From assembly GCA_032622095.1 (NCBI GenBank), contig CP136066.1, forward strand, positions 106,413,319 to 106,477,318: a stretch of 64,000 bases of DNA, in the 5' to 3' direction. Both the position numbers and the translations under genes were made by a program. This DNA is from Siphonodentalium dalli (lineage: Eukaryota; Mollusca; Scaphopoda; Gadilida; Siphonodentaliidae). Under the pieces are notes generated by a model that saw only the letters and a program-made list of their open reading frames with translations, did no database searches and was not told the DNA's origin. Positions within the stretch are counted from its first letter, which is position 1. The number at the start of each line of letters is the position of its first letter. Positions 1 to 11,500 of the stretch are shown piece by piece.

Positions 1-2890
1 CTTATTGTCATGAAATTTCTCATGGATGTTAATATTGACATGTAGATGGGAACGAGTAATTTTGGGGTCATTTGGCAAAAAAACATGGCCGCCGGCAGCC
101 ATCTTAGATTTTACTCTTCGCATGACTAAATCCTTTGACACGGGCTACAGGTCGTACCTTTTGTCAGATCATCATAAAATTTGTCATGGATGTTAACAAT
201 GACATGTAGATGGGAACGAGTCTTTTTTGGGTCATTCGGGCAAAAAACATGGCCGCCAGCAGCCATCTTGGATTTTACTCTTTGTATGACTAAATCCTTT
301 AGCACGGGCTACAGGTCGTACCTTTAGTCTGATCATCATGAAATTTGTAATTGCTGTTGAAATTGGAATGTAGATGGGAACGAGTCATTTTGGGGTCATT
401 CGGACAGAAAACATGGCCACCAGCAGCCATCTTTGATTTCAAAATTCCATTAGCACGGGCCACAGGTCGTACTGTTCGTCTGATCATCATGAAATTTGTC
501 ATGGATGTTAATATTGACATGTAGATGGGAACGAGTCATTTTGGGGTCATTCGGCCAAAAAACATGGCCGCCAGCAGCCATCTTGGAATTTACTCTTTGT
601 ATGACTAAATTCTTTAGCACAGGCTACAGGTCGTACCTTTAGTCTGATCATCCATAAAATTTGTCATGGATGTTAACAATGACATGTAGATGGGAACGAG
701 TCATTTTGGGGTCATTTGGCCGAAAAACATGGCCACCAGCAGCCATCTTGGATTTTACTTTTTGTATGACTAAATCCTTTAGCACGGGCTACAGGTCGTA
801 CCTTTAGTCTGATCATCATAAAATTTGTGGTGAATGTTAATAATGACATGTAGATGGGAACGAGTCATTTTGGGGTCATTCGGCCAAAAAACAATTGCCG
901 CCAGCAGCCATCTTGGATTTTACTCTTTGTATGACTAAATGCTTTAGCATGGACTACAGGTCGTACATTGTGTCTGATCATCATGAAATTTTGGATGGCT
1001 GTTGAAATTGGAATGTAGATGGGAACTAGTCATTTTGGGGTCATTCGGACGAAAAACATGGCCACCAGCGGCCATCTTTGATTTCAAAATTCAATCCTTT
1101 AGCACGGGCTACAGATCGTACTGTTCGTCTGATCATCATGAAATATGTCATGGATGTTAATATTAACATGTAGATGGGAACTATTAATTTTGGGGTCATT
1201 CGGCCAAAAAACATGGCCGCAGCAGCCATCTTGGATTTTACTCTTTGTATGACTAAATCCTTTAGCACGGGCTACAGGTCGTACATTGTGTCTGATCATC
1301 ATGAAATTTGTAATTGCTGTTGAAATTGGAATGTAGATGGGAACGAGTCATTTTGGGGTCATTCGGACAGAAAACATGGCCACCAGCAGCCATCTTTGAA
1401 TTCAAAATTTAATCCATTAGCACGGGCCACAGGTCGTACTGTTCGTCTGATCATCATGAAATTTGTCATGGATGTTAATATTGACATGTAGATGGGAACG
1501 AGTCATTTTGGGGTCATTCGGCCAAAAAACATGGCCGCCAGCAGCCATCTTGGATTTTACTCTTTGTATGACTAAATCCTTTAGCACGGGCTACAGGTCG
1601 TACCTTTAGTCTGATCATCATAAAATTTGTGGTGAATGTTAATAATGACATGTAGATGGGAACGAGTCATTTTGGGGTCATTCGGCCAAAAAACAATTGC
1701 CGCCAGCAGCCATCTTGGATTTTACTCTTTGTATGACTAAATGCTTTAGCATGGACTACAGGTCGTACATTGTGTCTGATCATCATGAAATTTTGGATGG
1801 CTGTTGAAATTGGAATGTAGATGGGAACTAGTCATTTTGGGGTCATTCGGACGAAAAACATGGCCACCAGCGGCCATCTTTGATTTCAAAATTCAATCCT
1901 TTAGCACGGGCTACAGATCGTACTGTTCGTCTGATCATCATGAAATATGTCATGGATGTTAATATTAACATGTAGATGGGAACTATTAATTTTGGGGTCA
2001 TTCGGCCAAAAAACATGGCCGCAGCAGCCATCTTGGATTTTACTCTTTGTATGACTAAATCCGTTAGCAAGGGCTACAGGTCGTACCTTTAGTCTGATCA
2101 TCATGAAATTTGTAATTGCTGTTGAAATTGGAATGTAGATGGGAACGAGTCATTTTGGGGTCATTCGGACAGAAAACATGGCCACCAGCAGCCATCTTTG
2201 ATTTCAAAATTTAATCCATTAGCACGGGCCACAGGTCGTACTGTTCGTCTGATCATCATGAAATTTGTCATGTATGTTAATATTGACATGTAGATGGGAA
2301 CGAGTCATTTTGGGGTCATTCGGCCAAAAAACATGGCCGCCAGCAGCCATCTTGGATTTTACTCTTTGTATGACTAAATTCTTTAGCACAGGCTACAGGT
2401 CGTACCTTTAGTCTGATCATCATAAAATTTGTCATGGATGTTAACAATGACATGTAGATGGGAACGAGTCATTTTGGGGTCATTCGGCCGAAAAACATGG
2501 CCGCCAGCAGTCATCTTGTATTTTACTCTTTGTATGACTAAATCCTTTAGCACGGGCTACAGGTCGTACCTTTAGTCTGATCATTATAAAATTTGTGGTG
2601 AATGTTAATAATGACATGTAGATGGGAACGAGTCATTTTGGGGTCATTCGGCCAAAAAACATGGCCGCCAGCAGCCATCTTGGATTTTACTCTTTGTATG
2701 ACTAAATCATTTAGCACGGGCTACAGGTCGTACTTTTAGTTTGATCATCATGAAATTTGTCATGGATGTTAATATTGGTATGTAGATGGGAACGAGTCAT
2801 TTTGGGGTCATTCGGCCATAAAACATGGCCACCAGCAGCCATCTTGGATTTTACTCTTTGCATGACTAAATCCTTTGGCACAGGTTAGAC
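1..2890. repeat. Tandem satellite-like array, ~151-165 bp monomer, 802-bp higher-order unit
   Basis: About 18 monomers marked by GTAGATGGGAACGAGTCATT, ACATGGCC(G/A)CCAGCAGCC and CGGGCTACAGGTCGTAC. The GATGGG mark falls at 209, 373, 524, 689, 853, 1018, 1173, 1336, 1491, 1655 and onward. Positions 820-1621 and 1622-2423 are near-identical five-monomer units 802 bp apart. The array runs off the left edge. Short open frames in it are chance products of the repeat. Single diverged copies of the monomer occur at 5355-5450, 6480-7135 and 25335-25590, suggesting the array arose from a dispersed element. Confidence 0.93.
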
Positions 2891-3130
2891 ATTTCAATTA
2901 CATGTAGCACCTTTCCTATTCCTCCATTTACTGTCAACCATTAAATTATTCCCCTACCTAAGTTGAGCTACAGTGTCATTGACACTTTCATTTTTTGAAT
3001 GTACTGAACTCTGACTTCCCAACCAACAGGTTTGGGGACAATCAGACTGTAAACCTGTTTTGTTTCAAAATTCTTGTGAATTTATCACACACTGTTTGTA
3101 ACAAATCAATATATAACAATTGGCTTCATG
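2891..3130 (-). other. Spacer with a coding-like repeat remnant
   Basis: No gene. On the minus strand near 2958-2992 a short stretch reads NESVNDTVAQL. It is similar to stretches at 7236-7300 and 25605-25640 (see findings). Confidence 0.4.
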
Positions 3131-3600
3131 GTACATATATCTATTATACCCCCGTAGGAGGTTCAGTGCATATAGCCGAGGGCTCCGTCTGAGAGTCGGG
3201 GTGTCCATCTAGCCATCCGTCCATCTGTCCGAACATTTCAGTTTTTGTGTTAATTATCGGATTTCGTTGTTTTTTGGCATGGTCATAGCACAGGTTGGGG
3301 GAAAGGATACACATATAATATGGGTTTTGTCCATTAATTTTGACCAGAGTTACGGCCTTTGTTTGACAAGGAAATTTTCTAATTTTGTGTCCAAAAGAAC
3401 ATTTCAGCTTGTAACTTTGGAACATTGGGATTCAGTTGGTATGGTATGGTGATAGCACAGCTCGGGGGGAAAGGATGCCGAATTACTACAGGTTTCATTC
3501 ATTCATTTTTACCAGAGGCACAGCTCTTGTTTGGGAATTTCTGAATTTGGTATCTGTATGATAATTTCAGCTTGTAACTTGGTCATGGATCATTGAATTT
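3130..3600. repeat. Dispersed repeat with cccccgtaggaggtt head and gtccatc run
   Basis: Contains TATACCCCCGTAGGAGG, a ccgtccatctgtccg run and two units of 'gataGCACAG..GGGGAAAGGAT..ACCAGAG', about 180 bp apart. Same general class as the repeats at 24790, 37830 and 46498. Confidence 0.6.
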
Positions 3601-3988
3601 GGTTGTGCTTTGGTGCGTTGATTAGGGATGCAAACAAACGGTCCGGATCAGGGTGCAGGGCTGGACCGCAGACTGGACTGGATCGCTGTCATTGGACAGC
3701 TTTGGACTGGTCCACCCATGGCGGTCTGGTACTGTACCGGTTCGCGAACTTGAATACATAGATGTATCCCTAACTTAAAAATACTGGCCCTACTGGGGTT
3801 AACTGGTACGGAACTCCGAAGTTCCAATCGCCAGCCAATGTACAGTGTTGCAAATGTCTGGTTACCTGGTGTCAGATCACATGTATAGCAGCTTGTGAGA
3901 TACATTCTTTTGTGTCGGCGACATCAAATGTTAGTGTGTACCACCTATATCTTGATTCCGCCGACTTCATAGAATGCCTTATCAGCAC

Positions 3989-4091
3989 GACGTCCTGTTT
4001 GAGTTAGTGACAATATGTATTTGGCAAATATGCACATGTAACGTCCTGCTTGAGTTGTGACTATATGTATTTGGCAAATATGCACACGTAA
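3989..4091. repeat. 52-bp tandem duplication
   Basis: Two copies of ACGTCCTG(T/C)TTGAGTT...TATGTATTTGGCAAATATGCAC, starting at 3989 and 4041. Confidence 0.85.
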
Positions 4092-4805
4092 CCACGTAAG
4101 ATAGCGAATTACCATCAATACCATGTCAACTAACCCTCATCTACATATCAATGTACTGAAAACAGGTCGCGATATCCTAGCCAAAAGTTGGCAATATCTC
4201 CAAGTAACTACATCTGATACTGATAGGGTGGTACGCAGACCTGCATTTTGGAAATTGACATATCTATCTGGAATATGTCAGTTAGCAATGCTAAGAACAA
4301 AACGTTATGAGGGCCTAAAGAATTGGAGCATTTGCATTTTGGACACAACCCAATTATAGCATGTGGGGGTAGTGGAAACGTGCCGACTCTACATTGACTC
4401 ACAGTCACAAGTTCTAAGCACATTTATTCATTCTCTAACTTATGTACATTGATAGATATAAGAAAAATACACTACACATTTCCACAATGTGCATACAATG
4501 TATGATATTTGATGTCCAGAGTTGAATACAAGCTTACCTGGCAGTAACTTGATGCTTTCTGTAACACAAATGCATGTACCAAAGTAAGATTTAACACATT
4601 TTCCTCCATTTAAGGTATTTTATAATGGTTGGTCCGTGGCAAGAATCCGGACCGCCAAGAGCTGGACCCGACTGAACTGGTCCACCTCTTCACTGGACCG
4701 GACAACCACTGGCGGTCCGGTCCGCATCCCATGTGTTGTTATCCTAGTTAAGGGGAAAGGATACCACTTCTTGGACTTCTATCAAATTATCTATCAATAA
4801 AAATA

Positions 4806-5005
4806 CAGTAATGCACTAAATAATCGACTCCTTAACCACAGCAGAATTATGGGCAATTTTTCAGCATTTAGATGGAAATATGGCTTGTTGCCATTCATCA
4901 GAAAGCTTTCCGGTGAATGGCAACAAGCCATATTTCCGACTAAATCCTGAAAAATTACTCATAATTCTGCTGTGGTTAAGGAGTCGATTATTTAGGGCAT
5001 TACTG
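4806..5005. mobile_element. Family-A MITE (mariner-like palindrome), full copy
   Basis: Reference copy of family A. Flanked by TA, ends CAGTAATGC/GCATTACTG. The two halves are near-perfect inverted copies containing CGACTCCTTAACCACAGCAG and ATATGGCTTGTTGCCATTC, so the whole ~200 bp folds as one long hairpin. There is no coding capacity. TA target duplication plus a CAGT end suggests Tc1/mariner mobilisation (inference). Confidence 0.85.
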
Positions 5006-5104
5006 TATTTAGTATTGCCCACTCTCTAAACTGAGTGTCGGTGCATATGCCACGCTTGGCGTTGTAATTGTTAATTTTAAGAAGTGCTTCTACGACTGCA
5101 CCTG

Positions 5105-5360
5105 TTAACCCTTTCATGACTGGAGCTTCCTGAAATTTTGCAAAAAACCCTGTTCCAATGCATTCTCTTATATGAGAGTCTCCCATAGGGAGCCTCACAT
5201 ATATAAGAGAATCCATCGGCCTCACAATATTTATCTTGACCTTCTAAGCCAGTGCATTTTCTTATATATGTTAGGCTCCCAATGGGAGACTCGCATATGT
5301 AAGAGAATGCACTGGCTTACTAGGTCTTTAATGATTCACCAGCGCAGCTCCTGTCATGAC
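5105..5360. mobile_element. Family-B MITE, 3' end degraded
   Basis: Reference copy of family B. TTAA then CCCTTTCATGACTGGAGC at the left. Inside are two adjacent hairpins, each with stem (CCAGTGCATT)CTCTTATATATGCGAG. The right TTAA is missing in this copy. Complete copies end GGAAGGGTTAA. TTAA target plus CCCT ends are piggyBac-like (family knowledge). Confidence 0.8.
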
Positions 5361-5459
5361 CTCTAGATGGGAGGCATCGATTTTTTCCGAAATTCGTTAA
5401 AAAACATGGCCACCGGCAGCCATCTTGTTTGCTGAATGGTTTCTTTTGTATTTTTTCAG

Positions 5460-5500
5460 ATAATGCTCACACCAATGGGAATGCCCTTGATCAGCAACAG
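5460..5500 (+). CDS. PRKD: Tentative PRKD linker exon before the kinase domain
   Basis: A 41-nt candidate exon preceded by a T-run and cag, and followed by gtgagc. It reads xAT then [13 protein letters not shown], ending in phase 0, which matches the phase-0 start of the first kinase exon at 30430. Vertebrate PKDs have a poorly conserved Asn/Gln-rich linker at this place, just before the sequence that leads into [12 protein letters not shown]. The splice signals and phase support the exon. Its peptide is too short and variable to prove it. Confidence 0.45.
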
Positions 5501-8500
5501 GTGAGCATTCATCATACATGTATTATACTCCGACTCTTCCTATTCTTTATATGTACTTTACAGGTCGCATACTGACGTCAAATAATCTAAATAGCTCTTT
5601 TGAGCTATCATAGCTAAATCAAACTTATTTCTAATGTGATTTACATGTATTTTACTGGTTGAACACATGGCGTGATGAAACGCATGAACATCAACTTCCA
5701 CTGGGGCTACCTCACATCAAGCCTGAGTTTAGTGTGCCTGTCATTTGCAGAATGAGGTCCCCAGAGGTTTAATTTAGTGACGCTATCCCGCAAGTGGGCT
5801 AGCATCACTAAATTTACCCTCTGGGGACCTCATTCTGCTTAGGCTTCATATTATCTCGAAAGTTTCTTCATTATCAAATTTCTATAGAAACTTCTTCACA
5901 TAGATTCTATTTCTTTTTTATCCCAAAATTGGCAGATGAAACATTGCATAATCGAGGTTCCCAATGGGTGTACCGGTACTTCACAATATTCACCATTTGG
6001 GAACTTCAATCTGAGGCTATTTCTCCCTTAGCAGATGAGGCCATGCAGAATGAGGCCCCCAGAGGGTGAATTTGGTGATGCTAGTCCGCTATAGCATCAC
6101 TAAATTTACCCTCTGGAGACCTCATTCTGCAAATGACAGCCACACTAAATTCTGGCTTGTGGGGCTACCTCACATTAGTCCTTTCTATACTAAATTGATT
6201 CTCCCGCTCAGTTATAAATGTATACATTGTAATGGTCTATTACTAGGGCTGTTCAGGAAAAATAAGCAGATGACAGGTAAAAGGGCAGAAGGCATCCTAT
6301 TTATTGGAGGGAAATGTTCAGTTAATAAGTTCAAAGGTCGTTTGTTTAACTTATTTATCTGAACATTTCCTAAGAAAACTACTCATCAATGAGTAATTAG
6401 TATAGAAAGGGTTAAACTATTACCTCAAAGCAGTTGTGAATGGTAGGACTTGATATGAAATCTAACTTATGAAATTCGTTGAAAAACATGGCCATCTTGG
6501 ATTTCAAATTTGAAACCCTGCAGCCCACATTTATTGGAGAATTTTTTATAAAAGAATACACGTATGTTTAGGATCACCTCTAGGTGGGAGCTATCAAATT
6601 TGAACAATTTTTGTTGAAAAAACATGGCCACTGGCAGCCACCTTGGATGTTACTCTTTACATGACTAAATAATTTCGCACTCCTATGGCCATCAGTTTTC
6701 ATCAAATTCATCCCAAACTTATAAGGATCTTCGGAGTGACCTCTAGTTGAGAGCCATCAATTTTTTTCAAATTTCATTAAAAATTATGGCTGCCAGCAGC
6801 CATCTTGGATTTTACATTTTAATCCAACAGCATTCCCTGCAACCCACATTTATGTGAGAAATGATTAAAAATTTGCAGGCATGTTCAGGATCACCTCTAG
6901 ATGTGAGATATCAATTTTGAATGCTTTTCAATCAAAACATGGCCACCGGCAGCCACATTATATTTTACTCTTTGCATGGCTAAATGGGTACATCTTTTGG
7001 TGCTCCCTAAATCTAACATTTATCATTCAATTGATCCCAAACTTTATATGAACCTTCGGGGTGATCTCCAGATGGGAATGATCAAATTTGAAGGATTTTC
7101 GATAAAAGTTGTATTTTACTGTTTGCACGACTAAATCCTTTGTCAATCCTATAACCATCATGTCCCATACGATTGATCTCAGACTTCATATATACCTCTC
7201 TTTAAACATTTAAAATTTCCACATTTCTTATCTCCATTGACTAATGTATGACACTATCTCCTCTCCAAGTTGAGCTACGGTGTCGTAGACATTTTCTTTA
7301 AATTCTATTTCTGATATAAAAACATTGCTGAAATGGCATGAAATCAGCCATGCATTTTCTTTGTTCTGGGTTATTTTATATGTGAGATTACTCTGTCTTC
7401 CACTGTCATGAAGAGGCAGGCCAGGTTTTAATGTTTTCATTTGATCAAGTTCACTATTATGTATTTTTGGTAAGGTGCTTTCGTTAAAACAGCCTTCATC
7501 GGGTACAAGAATGAACAATAATTGAAAAACAACCACAGTATATACACAACACAAGGGCTACAAAGAATATTAAACTCTAGTTTAATTATAGATCTAGATA
7601 AATCCATTTTTCCCCATATAATCATCTGCCATCTTGGTATCATTGTAAAACAGAAATATCTTCTAAAGTCTGGAGTGTTGGAACAGGGGGAAGAGGGGGT
7701 CACTTGTCCCTCTGCCATCTGCCAAGGGGGAGCATAGTGGCCCTTGCAGTCTTCATAAAATTGCAAGAAATACCTTAAATATCAGTGAAGATAGCACATT
7801 CTAGCTGCTTAATACGAGCTTGGTTCTGGAAAGTGCTTGAAATAGTGTATTACCAACAATTTGCCTTTTCGTAATATAATCCAATATATCTGACCGAAAT
7901 AAAATGCCCTTTTCTGGAAGTTGTGTCCCCCCCCCATGCTTGTTTGCGTCTGGTGCCCCTGTGTCAACTTTTATCTGACATTAAAACCGGGCCCTTCCCT
8001 TTAAATCTGTTTCTTTATAGATATTAACATTACTCAGTTTGTTTAAACTTCAACAGAGTGTTATTGACATTTTTCTCTGGTTATCACTGTTTCTTTTTGT
8101 CTTTTTGATCTGTTATATGAGTGTCACTCATATAAATCTGTTTTCTTTTGAATTCTGTGTACCATGCTTTCATACTGTTTCAGCTTAACCCTTGATTACT
8201 GAATGGAATTCCCATGTGGCTGTTAAATAAACATCGGAATGGTCTATTTTACCTCTTACCAAATTATACATACATAATTTTGGGGTTCGACTGAGTCATA
8301 TATCCGTTTCAAATAGTAAGTCCAACAAAATGTTGTTTGAACTAATTAGGGATCGAGAACTTCTGAATTTAAACTTCAGGTGCTGTCAGCTACTAACAAC
8401 CAGATGATGCGTTTATTCGCCAGACGTTCTCGCATATCAATAAGGATGGATATCTGTAAACAATAATCTCTGGTGATCACATGCATCATTTGGTCATTGG

Positions 8501-11500
8501 TAGCAACAGCACCTGACACCCTATGGGTGACTCGCATATATAAGAGAATGCAAATGTAATTTTTGAGACTGCAAATTTTTTTGGAATTGGGTGGGATTCG
8601 AAATCTATATGCAAATTTTAAGGTCTCTGCAGTGCATATAATGTCCTAAGTGCGACGTCGGAATAAGGCAGCCATTTGAGCTTCCTTTTTTGGGGTTGCT
8701 TCGGTGGCCGTGTGGTATTGACGGTGGACTTTGAGTCGCAAGGTGCGCTCACCGTCATGGGCCGGGGTTCGAATCCCACCTAAATTTGCACTGTCTCAAA
8801 AATTACATTTGCTTCTAAAAATAGGAGCATTATCTACTACAGGTTGATTTATTGATTATAGATACTCGATTTTTTAGAAATACTGGATAATCATCAATGT
8901 AATGATAAAAAATAATAACCATCTCTATTGTGTTCCTTTTGGCTATATAATATCAATTAAATAATTTTTCTGAAGAAAACTGAAACTTTATGCCCAAATT
9001 AGCAGTCTCCAGTTTCAAGTTGCCTATCTCTGAGGTAAACATGTGCTCGGGTGAAAATGTTTTATATCAACATAATTTGTTTTTCTACAGAGGAATTTTT
9101 ACTGTTAATTTCTTTAAAAAGTTACTTTTGCAGTAAATAATTTTGTGTTGCCAGTTTTTATGTTTACCCATACCATAGTATGGTAAACATTGTGTCGACA
9201 TCCGGATTGACCACTCGTCGTTCATCCGTCCGTCCATCTGTCCGTCTACCCATGGTGCGATAACTCAAGCATTTTCTATCTGATCGGAACCAAATTTTTT
9301 ATATGAATTTCTCAGCCCAAAATACAGATCGAATTCGAATATGGGTTTGATCCAATTAATTTTAAAGGAATTATGGCCCTTTTCAACAAAAAAATTATTA
9401 CAAAAAAAAAAAAAATCTCTAAAAAAAAAAAAAAAAAATATATAAAAAAAAAAAACAATCTTCTATGAAATTACTGAGAATCATTTAAGCATCTCAGGAA
9501 CCACCAAGCTGATTAATCTGACATGGTGTGAAGGGGCCTTGGATGGTAGTTATTCAGATTGTAAAAATGTGACTGACCTGTCGAAAAGAACCAGATCTAG
9601 TATCACTCTTTCCAAGTGACCCTCCCATGGTGGGGAGTCTCACCTTCTACACACCCTACCCTCACCTCCTCCTCCCTATGATTCTCCCTCCTCCTACCCC
9701 CACCGCAAATTTTGCCAAAGTTATACTTTGAGAACAATACCCTCAATTAATTACCTGACCAAATGCTATGTAAGATTTGTTGTTATCTGACAACTGAATA
9801 AACAAAGGTTCCACATAGTGTGTATATACTATTGTTAGTCTAAGGGTGTTCTGTTAACACCTCCACCACTTATCCAGGTGAATTTATTTAACTAGAACAA
9901 TGGAGCTCTACCTTAGTCTGTATGTCCTTTTCGATGCTTAGACTTGTATTGGATCAAATACTAGAGCCAAGATAGGAGATTTAACCCCTGTTTTCCATTC
10001 CATGTCTTTCAACCCTTTCAATTATTAACTAACTATGTTATTTTGATATGTCACATGGCCATTTGCAACAACATAAATAGAACTGCTTACACTATGATAT
10101 TGGTGACAGGCTTTGTAGATGTTATATTAAACCTTCTCTTTTGATCCATTAATTCCAATTAACCCTTCTATTTTGACCCATAAATCCAAATAAGATGTGT
10201 TATTTTGTACATTTGTGTGTACTGCTTTAGTACATAACAGTATACTTATAATTCCACATAAAAACTTGTGATTATTATTTTGATTATAGCAATATACTAT
10301 CACCAAGGGTTGGGTTAAATTCTGCCGATCACGATCGACCTCTCGTCAAGGCATGCTACTAATTCCTGCTCTATAATTTGAGTATCTATAGTCCTTAATT
10401 TAGTTTTTAGAAAAAAGTTTTATGTTTAAAAACATGTCAACAAATTCTGAGCTATGATTTATCTCCCTTTGAAATCCAACAATACCGTATATTTCACTAT
10501 TTTACCGTCTTTTACTATACCCGGTACATGCAAATCTAGGCTCAAACCTTCAAATTTTCAACTATGAGGAACTGATACCTCAGTGATCTAAGGAAAAAAT
10601 TGGTAACCTCAGCATCATAAAATCATACCGTAAAATGTGGTTTTTCATGAGCATAAAGCTGCTTTCACAGACCTGTGGCTGACGCAAGCGGCCAATGCAT
10701 GCGGCTTTCGGTTCATATATATATAACTAGGGTTGCGGCTGACTCAGTTAAACGCATCCCTTTTCAAAAAGATTTGGTCGCATGTGTTAGCTGCAGGTCT
10801 GTGAAAGCAGCTTAAAATTCCCAGATTAATCTTCTGGCATAAACAAGATTAAAACAATATTAAATACACTGTCTGGTTATAAATGATCAATTTACACAAC
10901 GTTTAATATTCAGACGACAACACAGGGAGGAACAAGATTCAATGATGCACAGTAAATTGAATCTTCACTGAAGTTCCCAATATATTTATGTCAATAAGAA
11001 TACCTATTGGGATTCTTATCTCTAATGCCAGTAATTTGAGTTCTCATGTTACATGTATTTATCAGTCAATAGATAAATGTTCTATGCTAGAAAAAGACTT
11101 GAATGACATTGACAAGACAATGAGGCACAAAGGTTATAAATTATTCATTTATTCCAGGCTGATAATCATGAATTTATAGCCCCAAAGGCACTGCCATTTG
11201 AAGTCACAATCTAAATAATCATATAGTTTGGATGTTCAGCTAGTAATTTCAATAAACAGCCTTAGACTGTTTCAGGCCTCAAAATACCGGTATGGTGCTG
11301 TAGGCCTAAGCAGAATGAGATCCCCAGAAGGTGAGATTAGTGATACTAGCCCACTGTGCGGATTAGCATCACAACATTCATCGTCTAGACGCCTCATCTG
11401 CCAATGTCCAGCACCGTATTTTGAGGCCGTGACTGTTTCTTAGAACTTTCTTATTCACTGAACATTCCTACTCTTATCGATAAGAATGCCTAGTGGAGTT

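Noticed and set aside
1041-2104. Repeated identical short frames in the satellite array
   Set aside because: They are copies of the 802-bp repeat unit, not genes.
1-2890. CRISPR-like array
   Set aside because: Units are contiguous tandem repeats without unique spacers, in a eukaryotic genome.
3624-4735. A 1.1-kb transposon with GGGATGC/GCATCCC ends
   Set aside because: GGTCCGG-rich ends face each other, but the inverted repeats are weak and no target duplication is clear.
8696-8779. A functional tRNA gene
   Set aside because: The A and B boxes are present, but the acceptor stem ends do not pair and the unit sits in a repeat.
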